A DNA stretch of 64,000 bases from Favolaschia claudopus (taxonomy: Eukaryota > Basidiomycota > Agaricomycetes > Agaricales > Mycenaceae): NCBI GenBank assembly GCA_037176885.1, contig JAWWNJ010000204.1, positions 124,001 through 188,000 of the forward strand. The letters are read 5' to 3'. Position 1 is the stretch's first letter. Each line of letters starts with the position of its first letter. Position numbers and translations under genes: made by a program. The notes under the pieces were generated by a model. That model saw only the letters and a program-made list of their open reading frames with translations. It did no database searches and was not told where the DNA came from. Below are positions 41,918-52,524 of the stretch, piece by piece.

Positions 41918-42940
41918 TAACCCTCCAACCATTTAGTTTTCGTTTGCGAGATCTGGCAAACTAAACGGAAATGGTTTAAAACCGTTTATGAACGTTTTTC
42001 GGAGCGCAAAAATCTAGACCATTCTCTCCACGTCAGTGTGAGTTGTTTACTATTCATTTTGTTACTCTGTGCTTCAGGTGCTTGTTTCCGGGCCCAAGTA
42101 CCTTCTCCGAAGTATCCAGAGTCAAATCTGTTTGAGTGCAGAGTTGACTTGATTTCCTTTCTGGGCAAACACTTTCGTCGTTGAAGTAAATATCCAATGG
42201 CAAGGAGAACAGATCGAAAACTCACTAATAACATCGGGAAGTATTCCTGGTATGTATTCCTGGGTGAGACTGAGCCTACTTAACCCCATATATTGCGCTA
42301 GAGGCTTGCTGATTGGCACGTACTAGCAAACTGTTTACAAACTGTTTTCACCCCCCCACAAAACGGAAACGGTTATTGGGGGAGCTTGCTCCCCCCTTTT
42401 GTCTGAGGTTCCCGAAAAGTGGATGGCTGTGCAATGTGCCTACTCTCCCACGGGTACGCCATCAATACGTGATGTTAAACAGAGCCTTATAGAGACAAGT
42501 GGTCTACTGTACAGCGGCGCAATCAGGGGAAAGTGCAATAAAGAAATACTCTCAGCCTAGGGCTCGCATCAATAGGGAATTACTCCCGACTTTCGAAGAA
42601 ACCACAAAAGCAGGAATACCATCAACTTCAGTTCACACGGTTCCGAGTCCATCAATTCCATTCCCCCCAAAAAAAAATCAGAACCATTAGCCTGGGCAGC
42701 AGTCAAAATTGCACAAATTCCTGAATTCAGCTCTATGGTAGCAGGTTTTACCGGGACTGCGGCACTAAGAAGTATGGCTTGAGTTGTGTATGTAAGGCTG
42801 ATTTAACGAAACTTTGCCTTTGCTTTGCCTCTCACAAGATCCTTTCTGTTCAGGCTGGACGGAATTAGCGCAAGCACCGGCATTACAATACATAGTTTAC
42901 CGTTTATAAACGTTTTCAAATGGAAATGGTTGGAGCCTTA
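41918..42940. mobile_element. hAT-like element, 1,023 bp, TSD GTCGTCAC, with nested R1
   Basis: Left end TAACCCTCCAACCATTT, right end AAATGGTTGGAGCCTTA; perfect 8-bp TSD GTCGTCAC at 41910-41917 and 42941-42948. An R1 copy (42374-42897) is inserted inside. AACCGTTT/AAACGGT words recur near both ends. A related right end occurs at about 57700-57716. No transposase. Confidence 0.88.
42374..42897 (-). repeat. R1 family repeat, copy 3 (inverted, nested)
   Basis: It is the reverse-complement counterpart of 30854-31500: the hairpin GGGGGAGCTTGCTCCCCCC at its left edge is the 3' end, and CCGGCATTACAATACATAG at its right edge is the 5' end. It is nested in the hAT-like element 41918-42940. Confidence 0.8.
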
Positions 42941-42948
42941 GTCGTCAC

Positions 42949-43406
42949 GTTGCCCGGATTTTCTCTTGCTTCGAGTAAGACTCGGACGCTTGCTGCGGGC
43001 TTCCAGTGCTTTTATGGGGACGTTTGCAACAGGCTTTCTAGGACTTTGAGAGGAGGCGCTTTGGGCGCGCTTGGCTTTCTGGCAAAGAAATTGTTTTCGG
43101 ATCTAGTGCCCCGATGGAATCAAGATGGAATTGTGGTTTCGGATTTGGAAAGCTGTGCAGCGCGGAGAACCGTGCATCAATGGGTTGCATCCGATGTGTT
43201 GCTTAGCTAATTATGAGGTTGGAGAGACCTTGTCAAGCAAGGTAACAAAAAAACTGTCCGATCGATATTCGGTGCCGTTCTCCTCAAATAACAAATAACA
43301 TGTACATAGTGTGGGTTTTATGGTCAAAGCAAGGGGCTTTGCAATCTCGGATATCTAAATCACATCGAAATATGAATGTAAGTAAACGGACAAACATAGA
43401 ATAGGG
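42949..43406. other. Stretch without a supported gene
   Basis: A 96-codon frame (42920-43210) begins inside the hAT-like element and has no recognisable domain. The right end abuts the 5'-truncated Copia copy 4. Confidence 0.3.
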
Positions 43407-43951
43407 CCCGATCCGGACACCAAAACTTCGACGGCTTCTTCCTGGGATTTACCCCACGGCGCTGGGACTTTCTTTCCGCGCGGGGAGGACCGCCTCAAGG
43501 ACGAAACCGGGTACTTCCCGTGGTCCAAACGGATGAAGTCAGCGTACGAGACAATTGAAATCTGGGATATAGTTTCCACTCGTCCCCTCCTTGACGACGA
43601 CACGCACGCCCTCGATCAGCATGTGAAGGACTTCCAGAAAGCGCAGACTCATCTTACGAAGGCCGGATTCAGTATCCCCGGTCCTATCGTCAGCGCCATC
43701 TTCCTCTCCACACTTCCTTCCGATCCAGACGACCCCTTGTCCAGAGCGCCAAGATTGACGACACGACCACCCTGGTCTCTACAATCCAGGGAGCCCTTGA
43801 TTCCCGTCGCCGCAGGAAGTCCCCGAAGACCGAGGGTCAGTCGCAGGAGTCTGCCCTCGCAGCGTTGGAGCACGCTGCCATCACTCGCGGTACGAAATTC
43901 TGTCGTAACTGCAAGCATGAAGGTCATATCGCGGACAACTGCTGGCAACCG

Positions 43952-44047
43952 GGTGGCGGTAAGGCCGGTCAGGGTCCAAGGCAGCAGCAGCATAAAAAGG
44001 GTGGCGGTAAGGCCGGTCAGGGTCCAAGGCAGCAGCAGCATAAAAAG
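43952..44047 (+). repeat. 48-bp tandem duplication in Copia copy 4 gag
   Basis: GGTGGCGGTAAGGCCGGTCA.. is present once in copy 3 (about 21930) and twice here in frame, adding 16 residues (GGGKAGQGPRQQQHKK) after the zinc knuckle. Confidence 0.85.
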
Positions 44048-45553
44048 AAGGGGAAGAGGGGTAAGGGCAAGGAGAAGGCCCACAATACGGATGGAGGGGG
44101 AGACGAAAAATCCAATAATGTACGCTTCGAGAAATGCTTAATGGCCTCCGTGGCCGACTTCTCCTCTTACTCCCTGCGTGATGAGAGCATTCCGGCTACA
44201 GATTCCGGTACATCGACACACATTCACTCCGTTCGACGCGACTTCGTTTCTTACGCCCAAGCCGTATGCGGAAATATCAGCGGGTTCGGCAACGATTCGA
44301 GGAAAATCGAGGGTCGCGGTGAAGCACCCTGACTCTCAGCCGACGCTTATATCAGTATCGCGGCTTGATCAGGCGGACTGTTACACCGTCTTCGGCGGTG
44401 GACGCTGTGTTACTTTTGAGAAGGGTGACAGTGGCAAGCTCATCCGCAACCTCATTTCGTCCGAGAAGGTTATTCTGACCGCCTCTCTCGGTGGCGATCG
44501 ACTCTATCACCTCGATTCCTCCTCGTCAACGGAGAATTCTTTTTCCACCTCGTCTCGACCTCCGATCTCTAAGCTTGAGGAGCTGCATCAGCGTCTAGGG
44601 CATCTAGGCTATCCTGCGCTGCGCGCTCTCGTTTGGAAGGGTCACATTGCAGGTGTGAAATTATCTACGGCGGAACTCAATGCTGAGCCGCCGGTATGTC
44701 AATCTTGCATGGAGGGCAAGATGACTCGTGGCTCTTTTCCTCCTTCGGAAGAGGAAAACGCCGAACAAATTCTCGATCACGTTCATTCGGATCTTTGGAC
44801 TGCTCCCGTCCGTACTCTGAGCGGATCGAAGTATGCCCTCGCTTTCACTGATGACTGCTCCCGCTGGATTTGGATGTTTTACCTGCGTCACAAGAGCGAT
44901 GCAGTAGCCGCATTCAAGGAGTGGTTGGAGATGGCCGAGCGCGAGACAGGTCGCAAGCTTAAGGTCTGGCACGTCGATAATGAGGGTGAATTTATCAACG
45001 AAGACCTCAGGCGGTTCTTGAAGGCACGCGGTATTTCAGCTAAAAATCAGCGCTCCGCGTACTCCTGAACAGAACGGTGTTGCCGAACGCCAGTTTAGGT
45101 CTATTTTTGACCGTGTTCGCACCGTCCTCATCGACTCCGACCTGCCGCTTAGCATGTGGGCTGAGGCCAGCAATTGCATGGTCTATGTCAAAAACCGTAA
45201 CCCACACAGTGCTCTCGACCTTCGTACCCTTTTCTTTATCCGCTTCCCAAACCGCAAACAGCCGAAGTACAGGCCTTTTCACCGGTTCGCTTGCAGGGCT
45301 TACCTTCATAACGACAATCCTAATCGCAAAAAGTTCGACCATCGTGGCGAATCGGTTATTTTTGTTGGGTACCCGGATGATCGCAAGGCTTGGAAGGTTT
45401 ATCGCCCCTCAAAGCGTACCTTCGGGTCGTCGCCTCATATCAAATTTGACGACAACTCGAACTGTGGGGAATTTCGGGCTGAGGGGGAGATACACTCATA
45501 CAAATATTCTTCTCTCAAATCGTCTTCCACCGAAGCTGATGATGATGATTATG

Positions 45554-45875
45554 TTGGAAGCAGCAACTAACCTCTAACCCAAGCGCATGGGTAAGAGGTT
45601 AGTTGCTGCTTCCAACAAAACGCCAACCCCCGGAATGGTGCGAATAAGGGTGCTGGTTCAATCCCCGGTGGGGAGAGAACTCCGGCCCTTCGGCCCCGGG
45701 ACCGTAATTGGAAGAGCACAACCCTACCGGCGCTTGGTAGTGAGGGCACAAGCGCTGGTCCTGTGCCTGGCCATGAAACTTGAATCCCGGTTGTTCCGGG
45801 GTTGGCGTTTTGTTGGAAGCAGCAACTAACCTCTAACCCAAGCGCATGGGTAAGAGGTTAGTTGCTGCTTCCAAC
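45554..45875. mobile_element. Fold-back element with a 64-bp palindrome at each end
   Basis: The same perfect palindrome, arms GTTGGAAGCAGCAACTAACC.. around CAAGCGCATGG, occupies 45554-45617 and 45812-45875. Just inside, AAAACGCCAACCCC and GGGGTTGGCGTTTT pair. The core includes tRNA-like words (GTAATTGGAAGAGCACAACC; TTGAATCCCGGTT; TGGTTCAATCCCCGG). It interrupts Copia coding sequence between DDDY and DYSSES. Possible degenerate 8-bp TSD (ATGATTAT / AGACTAT). Confidence 0.75.
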
Positions 45876-46057
45876 AGACTATTCCTCAGAATCGATCATG
45901 ACAACACAAATACCTACCACACAATCCTCACAGAAACTTTCTGAGCATTAGAATATGCTATGTACCTACGACTTCAATCTAAATCCTTCTGAGTACACTA
46001 ACTGAAAATAGGCTTTCTTTTGGAATTGCACAAGCTCCCCCTTCTCTGTAAGCCGGG

Positions 46058-46414
46058 TAGCGCTGGCCAAAAATATAATACGGAAAATATATTTTGAATA
46101 TATTCAGCTGAATACGAATATAATACGGCTTGGTGGGGGCAAGGGAATACGAATACAGTCGAAGCTGTCATAACCCATAGGCCTCGGTTGGGCTGAAAAG
46201 GTATGGGGTATGGCAGATTTATGGGTTATCCCAGCCAAAAGTCAGTCAAATTCGCAGAAAAATGTATGGGTTAAGGCAGATTATGGGTTACGAGAGCTAT
46301 GGGTTATGACAGCTTCGACTGTACGAATACGATACGGGCTTGTGAGGCAAATACGATATGAATATGAATACAATACGCCAAAATGCGTATTATATTCATA
46401 TTTGGCCAGCGCTA
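46058..46414. mobile_element. hAT-like MITE, 357 bp, TSD AAGCCGGG
   Basis: The ends TAGCGCTGGCCAAAAATATA and mirror are inverted; perfect 8-bp TSD AAGCCGGG at 46050-46057 and 46415-46422. It is the same family as 37784-38452 by TIR and AT-rich, GAATACGAATA-rich interior. It carries a nested TA element (46156-46321). Confidence 0.9.
46156..46321. mobile_element. Tc1/mariner (pogo)-like MITE, 166 bp, nested
   Basis: CAGTCGAAGCTGTCATAACC (continuing CATAG) is mirrored at the other end; TA at 46154-55 and 46322-23. TATGGGTTA/TAACCCATA recurs at least five times in 166 bp. The terminal CAGTCGAA resembles pogo/Fot1 ends. Confidence 0.88.
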
Positions 46415-46734
46415 AAGCCGGGGACCCGGCATTACAAAACATACTTTTCCTAATCTGTAATCACAATTATCTTCAAATTATCTTTCATTCGCGGAAAAGC
46501 CGTCCAAACAAAGACAAAGCTGCCGCTTTCGGTAGTGGCAATACACGGATAGCCCACTTACGCATATTGTACGCATACGCACTTGTTGTTGCGATCAGCA
46601 TTACGTAGTTGTAGGTGTTCAGGCTGGCAGTGAATACATATGTAGAAGTTCTGTCCGGCTGTGCTTCCAGTACATCACCACATGATCTGTACCATACCGT
46701 ATAACTATAAATGAGGTTAAGATTCTGAAGGTAA

Positions 46735-47256
46735 GTGCCGGATGTCCTCTTTTCATATTCTCTCTGTGACACAGCACAAACTGTGTGCGCACACGGGCGT
46801 CGCTGGCTTTTCCTGAAAAACCTATCGCGTACTCTTTCTGCTACGCCTACGCGTTCTTTGCACAATGGTATCAAAGTTAGCCACACCGGGGAGCTTTTTG
46901 AGGAGCGCGAATGGCTTGACTTCCTGCTGGAAAGATTGGAGTCCCCGGAGATTTCGGATCCCCTTCGTGTCAGCTATCATGGCAAGCTCATTCAGCCTAC
47001 GCTCCCGCTGACACTGCTCACCGTTTGCGACACTTCCAGTGCCCGAGATACTGTAGGCTCTTGTTCAGTCCGCTACGCTCAAGACGCGTTTGCCAACAGC
47101 ATACAAAAATTTAACAGGATGCAGCAACAAAACTTGACTAGAAGGAGTAGAGACGGAGTCTGCAACTATGTACTGACAGTCACAATGCCGTGTGTGTGTG
47201 TGCGTGTGTTCGGAAAGGGAGATCAGACGTACTCTATTGGCCGTCATTCTCAATGA
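46735..47256 (+). CDS. Hypothetical protein, 173 codons
   Basis: The middle part reads like real protein: THTGELF-type KVSHTGELFEEREWLDFLLE, RLESPEISDPLRVSYHGKLI, and SVRYAQDAFANSIQKFNRMQ. The N- and C-terminal thirds are less convincing, and introns may be missed. No family recognised. It lies between transposon remnants. Confidence 0.35.
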   Translation: MPDVLFSYSLCDTAQTVCAHGRRWLFLKNLSRTLSATPTRSLHNGIKVSHTGELFEEREWLDFLLERLESPEISDPLRVSYHGKLIQPTLPLTLLTVCDTSSARDTVGSCSVRYAQDAFANSIQKFNRMQQQNLTRRSRDGVCNYVLTVTMPCVCVRVFGKGDQTYSIGRHSQ

Positions 47257-48054
47257 ACAAGTTAGACAAGCCTGCCAGGCTTCCGAAGGAGGAGACATGA
47301 TGATTTAGATCTCGTTGGAGGCCCGACGCGGCTGCGATTTCATTAAGTCTAAAAATGGAAGGAAAGTCCAGGCCGAGTATATAGTGCGATTGGCAGTGTG
47401 AGGAGAGTGAAGTTAAGCGGAACGGGAAGCCCAGATACTGATGAACTTTGTGCGCAATCATGCGGTCGCATTTTTCCTCTGGCCGGCCTCGCTTTCTCTA
47501 CTCGAAAGACGTACTCCTGCGCTCAAAAATCTTTCCTGAATTTATTAAGCGCAACCCCCAGTACTCGTGCGCGAAATAAGTGATGGTCACGCTGTATTTC
47601 GCGTTTCTTGACGACTGCCCATGTTTTTAGATGATATTATCAGAATATACCAAGGCGGCTGAAAGCTGGGACAGCTCACAGAGGACGACGAGCTGGAGGA
47701 CGGGTGCGGGGACGCAGACGACGAGGGACGTGGGGGTAAAAGACAAGATAATTCGATATCGATCTACGCGCGACAGGATGTGAGAAGTATGATACTTACT
47801 ACTACCGGGACTCTCGGACCGACGCGAATATATACAGGTTCTGACACTCCCACCTTTGCGAGGACCGATGAAGAGAAACGAAAAATCAAAAGGCATAATG
47901 AACTCCCACCGAATCTGATATCTCCCACCCAATCCAATGTTCCTAAGCCTCCATACGACAATAGTGCTGTTGAGTGCGCGCAAGCCGAGCGTTGAAAGCT
48001 TCATCGTCTTCAGAGCTTCCTTCAGCGCCGTCAAAGTCAATGTGCTCGCTGAAG
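47257..48054. other. Stretch without a supported gene
   Basis: Short frames on both strands lack motifs. GTGTGTGTGTGCGTGTG microsatellite lies just upstream at about 47190. Confidence 0.3.
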
Positions 48055-48960
48055 TATCGCATTATTCAGTGCCTTTGTGCCGCCCATTCCGTGCCTTTGT
48101 GCCATATTATTCTGTGCCTTCGTCCCGCATTATTTCGTGCCTCTGGGCCGTATTATTTCGTGCCTTTGTGCCATCTATTACGTGCTCTCGGGCCATATTG
48201 TTTCGTGCCTTTGTGCCCCTCGTTTCGCGCCTCTGCGTTCTGTAACACTTTTCTCTGTTGTTCGGTTCTCTCTATCACCTTGTGAAGTTCTTTTAGCTGG
48301 GGTTTCATATTCAGGTTTATATCGCGAAGACTTCAGCCTGTATGCCACTGTGGTATGCCGCTGTGCTGCAGTGCTGCTCATCATTTGTTCACATGCTCCG
48401 CTGTGGGCCGCTGCGACCTGCATGCCAGAATTTCTGTGCCTCTGCAGCATTATTTGCCTGTATGCCGCTTTGCTACAGTGCCTGTATGCCGCTGTGCTAC
48501 AGTTTTGCCTGCGTGCCGCAACGCCGTGGCCTATTTCCGGCGTGCCGCTGCGCCGTAGTACCTATTTTGCCTGCGTGCCGCTGTGCTGCAGTGCCATTTC
48601 GTTCGCATGCTCCGCTGTGGGCCGCTGCGACCTGCATGCCCGAATTTCTGTGCCTCTGCAGCATTATTTGCCTGTATGCCGCTGTGCTACAGTGCCTGTA
48701 TGCCGCTGTGCTACAGTGCCTGTATGCCGCTGTGCTACAGTTTTGCCTGCGTGCCGCTGCGCTGTAGTACCAATTTTGCCTGCGTGCCGCTGTGCTGCAG
48801 TACCATTTCGTTCGCATGCTCCGCTGTGGGCCGCTGCGACCTGCATGCCAGAATTTCTGTGCTTCTGCAACGTCATTTCCGCCTGTCAGTGCCGCTGTGC
48901 TGCAGAGCTATTTATTTCGTGTCGTTGCTCCGCTGTGCACCGCTGCGATTTGTACTACGA
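48055..48960 (+). repeat. Degenerate minisatellite with a higher-order unit near 210 bp
   Basis: From 48055 a GTGCCTTTGTGCC/GTGCCTNTGGGCC word recurs about every 25-30 bp. From about 48345 a longer unit (CATGCTCCGCTGTGGGCCGC, GACCTGCATGCC.GAATTTCT, TGTATGCCGCTGTGCTACAG) repeats around 48390, 48605 and 48815. Because period and base content avoid stops, long Cys/Leu/Ala-rich frames (up to 329 codons) are open in all three plus frames; I treat these as repeat artefacts. Confidence 0.8.
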
Positions 48961-49121
48961 ACTCTCTGCGTGCAGTATTATTGTTGGCCTGTGTGCAGCT
49001 GCGCCCCAGTGCTATTATTTCGTTTGCATGCTGCACTGTGGGGCCCTGAAACCCGTGGGAATTTAAACTCGCACCCGGAAATTGTGACCATCAGTCACGC
49101 ACCCATTGCCCGCCCAATATA

Positions 49122-49285
49122 CTGTAGCGCTCTGTATGACTGAAACCAATTTTGGACCGTTACAGGCTGAAACGGCTGAAACAGCTTACAACTTTTAAGG
49201 AAGGTGACTTGCCATATATGGGTGATTTGTCGGCAGAAACAGGCCTCCGTTACGCATTACGTTTCAGTCATACAGAAGGCTACAG
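49122..49285. mobile_element. TA-flanked MITE, 164 bp (family of 29181)
   Basis: CTGTAGCGCTCTGTATGACT and the mirror AGTCATACAGAAGGCTACAG are bordered by TA (49120-21, 49286-87). Interior CCATATATGGGTGATTTGT and GTTACGCATTACG parallel 29181-29351. Confidence 0.78.
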
Positions 49286-49320
49286 TATATGTACCATTCA
49301 GTCTAAACTCAAAGCACCGC

Positions 49321-49520
49321 TGCCCCAATGGTAAGATGCAGAAACCAAGTGTATTTTTTACCGAAAGTTGCGAGTTCAAGTCCCATGGTCCGAATTTTTT
49401 TAAGGCCTCGCGGCGAGCGCAAGCACCACGCAGTGGGCCCCCGCGGCGAGAGGAAAGCCCAGCGCAGCGGTCGGGGTCTGGGGTGGAAAACCCCGGCCGT
49501 CCGGGCCGGCGCCCGCAACC
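49321..49520 (+). mobile_element. tRNA-derived SINE, second copy
   Basis: Box-A-like TGCCCCAATGGT (49321) and box-B-like GAGTTCAAGTCC (49372) precede the GC-rich body GCCTCGCGGCGAGCGCAAGC..GCGCCCGCAACC, which matches 7022-7125. The T-arm pairs only partly, so it is SINE-like and not a tRNA gene. The 3' tail is short. Confidence 0.62.
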
Positions 49521-50114
49521 CAAAAGTTCATATATAATCCAAATATAATCAGAGCAATTGTAAAGAAACTACAAAAAATACACCTTTTTCTCAACTGATG
49601 CACGAAAAACGGTCGGAAAATCAGGCTTGTTGCCATGCGGAAGCGCCAGAGTGGTGCTCTGCATTTCCGGCGAAAGGCCTGATTTTTCGGGCGTTTGAGT
49701 GCAGAAGGCAGAGAAAAAGGCAAAAAAGGACGGAAATGTGACATGTCACGTGTCACACTTTCTGGGTGCGGGTTGAATCTCCAAACCCGTGTACCGGTAT
49801 TCAGGTAGGTACCGTTTTGTTTTGCGCGCCGCTGTGCCACACGGCTTTTAGGCTATTCTCATACTGCGCCACGGTCGTTTGCGCCGAGTCTGAATACCTG
49901 CTGATTTCATTTTAATGCCTACATGCCGCTCCGACGCACGCTATCTTGCAGATTGGTGCATTCACCTTTCCACTATGCATGTTTTGCCTTTCATCCAGTA
50001 TGCATGCCCTTGAGCCATGAGTACACATTTGTTTTGGGTCGCATTCTGGATCCAGGTTCGGAAATTCCTATGGTCTCTTCCGATAGATGGACTTTGGTAT
50101 CCTGGGATTTTCGC
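49521..50114. other. Non-coding stretch
   Basis: No gene or element border recognised. Confidence 0.3.
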
Positions 50115-50116
50115 TA

Positions 50117-50660
50117 TTGCGGTCCGAAATTATTTACTGTATGCGGACATTCGAGGTGAATATTAGAGAGTTTGCGGTGAGCCGCCAGAAGCCACCTGGC
50201 GGCTCTAACGGCATGCGGATTGGAGCGGCTACGTCATGTGGCGGCTCGTTCAGCGGCTCGTCGCGCGCGATCCTTAGCGGTTGGGTAGTGGTTGTGTACC
50301 TTGCATACTTGACTATACCTTCAGCCAATGAGAGTTCGTTGTCCAAACGTGCATAATTGTTTTGAATTGAAGCAATTTCCAGCATCAACCGAAGTCTTCG
50401 GCTCGAATGCGCGATAGCGTCAGATTTTCGGGTCCAATTTTCTTCGTGTGTGTATGGCTCAAGATATAGATGACTAAGTACTAAGAATAGACTCGCAAAA
50501 CCAAATTTGAACCAGTCTTACCAGCCGCCAAACGAGCCGCCAGACAGCCCGCTCCAATCCGCATGCCATTAGAGCCGCCAGGTGGCTTCTGGTGGCTCAC
50601 CGCAAACTCTCTAATATTCACCTCGAATGTCCGCATACAGTAAATAATTTCGGACCGCAA
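50117..50660. repeat. Perfect palindrome arms (49 bp each) split by a MITE
   Basis: The left arm 50117-50165 (TTGCGGTCCGAAATTATTTA..AATATTA) is the exact reverse complement of 50612-50660. TA borders the whole (50115-16, 50661-62). Without the MITE at 50166-50611 and one TA it would be a near-continuous palindrome of about 96 bp with a TA at its centre. Confidence 0.85.
50166..50611. mobile_element. GGCGGCTC-type MITE, copy 2 (446 bp)
   Basis: Same ends (GAGAGTTTGCGGTGAGCCGC) and nearly the same centre as 27231-27679; TA at 50164-65 and 50612-13. It sits exactly at the symmetry centre of the palindrome 50117-50660. Confidence 0.87.
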
Positions 50661-50904
50661 TAGGTACCTCAAAGATAGGTTTACTATCTCATGACTATGT
50701 GCCTGAAAACTCAGGGCTTGCTGGGCTATTCTCATCCTTCAATGAGGGTACTAAAACAGAGCAAGAAATTGTTGATTTGACACATAAATGAACAAACATA
50801 GAAAATCAGCACAGGGAAAGCCCAATAATTTCGACGCGTGTTATGTGAAATAGCATATGACCATCCCCCCTCTCTCCCACCAGTAGAATCAACTGCTAAG
50901 TGTA

Positions 50905-52060
50905 TTAGCTGGTCGCAAGCAAGGCATTTCTAAATTCGGTTACTTTTGGTAATGCCGAGTACAGGCGTGGGCCTGTACGAACACCAAACGGTAGGAAGAT
51001 GTCAAGGAACAGGCGCAACTTCCACTCGAAACCCATCAGATGCACATGGTCAGGGTGAATCGGAATATGCCTGAATGCAGCCTCCAGATCTGCCTTGTAT
51101 GCGATCAATTGCCCCCATAACAGCCTCGTAGACCAGATGGCCGTACTCAGCTGGGATCGCGTCATTGACGGAGGATCCATGGGGATACGAGAGATGGTGA
51201 ATTGACGACGTTTCTCGCTATATTTCTTGGGTACAGAACCCAGCGGAGAAAGGACGGCCTTGACAGTATCAGCCATGTCCGTGATATCAATGATACGCCC
51301 AAGAGAAACCTCATGGGCAATGTCCTTGTCCACCGTCTCGGGAAACGCAAGTGCAGAGGGAAGGGGTGCAGGGGCCGAAGAGGAGGGGGAAGGCATACGT
51401 GCAGGATCCACACCAAGAAGAACACCATACCGAATAGCAGACACAAGGGTGTCCGCAAACTGACGGTCTGGACAGTCAATCAGCGCACTGGCCCAAGCGT
51501 CAGGATGTAGCGTCGTGGGCGGCATTGACTTTGAATGGGGAGATGTGAGGGGGAAGAGCAGATCGATGTTTGGGCGAGCCGGGGGAAAAGGAGGCATTGG
51601 GGGTATCTCGGAAAGAATGGGAGCATGGTCAGATTCGACAACGTTGGTAGATGACAGGGGGATGAGACTTTCCTGCTCATTGAGCAGGGAGAGCCAGAAG
51701 CATCTCCCCCTCGCTCACCCGGCTTCATTCACACACCAACAGGGGGATTTTCCTGAGGCGGAGTAGGCCGAGCTACATCTGGGGGTTTTGACGAACGACG
51801 TGCGCAGAAAGCCGCAGTGTGGGCACGGTCACCGCAATGCAAACATGACGACGGGGACACCGGCGTCGACCATCCCAACACCCTCCAACGCGATTATGGC
51901 CCCAGCATATCTGAGAGCGCACCCGAGTCCCAGCAGTCATCAAATTCTTCCATCATCTGGAGGTGTCCATGGTCCTCGGTCGGGAACACCAAAGCGAAGA
52001 ACTCCATCAACTTGAATGAGTCTGGGGATAGGTCGAAGAGGAGGCATCGAAGTTGACCAG
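50905..52060 (-). pseudogene. DIRS-like retrotransposon: zinc-knuckle and RT relic
   Basis: On the minus strand a gag-like part (KLMEFFALVFPTEDHGHLQM, EEFDDCWDSG) with a stop leads to a CCHC knuckle CLHCGDRAHTAAFC (about 51853-51812) and a TGA. The RT follows in another frame: HPDAWASALIDCPDRQFADT, IRYGVLLGVD, EVSLGRIIDI, SPLGSVPKKYSEKRRQFTIS, then YKADLEAAFRHIPIHPDHVH, LMGFEWKLRLFLD and LPFGVRTGPRL. This motif chain is that of RTs from tyrosine-recombinase (DIRS-type) elements. It is lost where one TIR of the 25662 family begins (about 50960), before the catalytic YxDD box. Confidence 0.7.
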
Positions 52061-52524
52061 CCGAAGGCGGGGGAGAGGATGAGATGGCAGCGGAAGCACC
52101 CAGAAAGGAAGGGAAAACACGAAAAAAGAGGGGTATGACGGCGACGGGGGGACAAGACTAGAAGCGGGGAAGGAGACTCGAGGTCATGGAGGGGGAGGGG
52201 CTAGAGAAGAGAAGGTCTCAAAGAGACGGAGTCACCGAGCCAAAGGCGCGATGCGGAGGCGGGCGAGACAATCCCTTCAGTCTGTCCAGACCACCTATTC
52301 CTTTGGGCACATGGTTTCCGTTTTAGGGAGTTCTTCGCCTTGCAGGATCCACTTCCTCTAACCACCAAATATTCGGGTTTCGCATGTAATAGGCTTACTT
52401 TAGGTCACACATGATATTGTTCGGAGGATCTTGCCAATTTCAGATTTTTCGTTGAAATAGCTGTATTTTTTGGGCGGAATTCTAGATAAAATTTTGGGCT
52501 GGCATGATACAGGGCCGCGCAGTA
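52061..52524. other. Upstream flank of the DIRS-like relic
   Basis: GGGGA/AGGGG-rich to about 52200, then AT-rich. No gene assigned. Confidence 0.3.

Larger units (their letters stand above)
43407..45955 (+). pseudogene. Copia gag-pol copy 4 through integrase, 5' and 3' truncated
   Basis: It starts within gag (PDPDTKTSTASSW) without its ATG and runs through HVKDFQKAQTHLTKAGF, a knuckle CRNCKHEGHIADNC, protease DSGTSTHIHS (with an in-frame loss just upstream compared with copy 3), gag-pre-integrase HQRLGHLGYPALRAL..CQSCMEGK, and the integrase core: FTDDCSRWIWMFYLRHKSDA (first Asp), VWHVDNEGEFINED (second Asp), then after a frameshift near 45060 PEQNGVAERQFR (Glu). It continues to SSSTEADDDDY, is cut by a fold-back element (45554-45875), and resumes DYSSESIMTTQIPTTQSSQ to a stop at about 45955. 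RT and RNase H are absent. Confidence 0.88.
46022..46443 (-). repeat. R1 family 5' fragment split by a hAT-like element
   Basis: On the minus strand TTTTGTAATGCCGGGTCCCC, then (after the insertion) CCGGCTTACAGAGAAGGGGG and AGCTTGTGCAATTCC, which is the R1 5' end. Only the first ~60 bp of R1 are recognisable. Confidence 0.7.

Noticed and set aside
48077..49066. 329-codon Cys/Leu-rich open frame
   Set aside because: It coincides with the minisatellite and equally long frames exist in the other phases; composition follows the repeat.
49257..49537. Open frames across the SINE body at 49.3-49.5 kb
   Set aside because: GC-rich repeat body; frames open in several phases and repeat at 7.0 kb.
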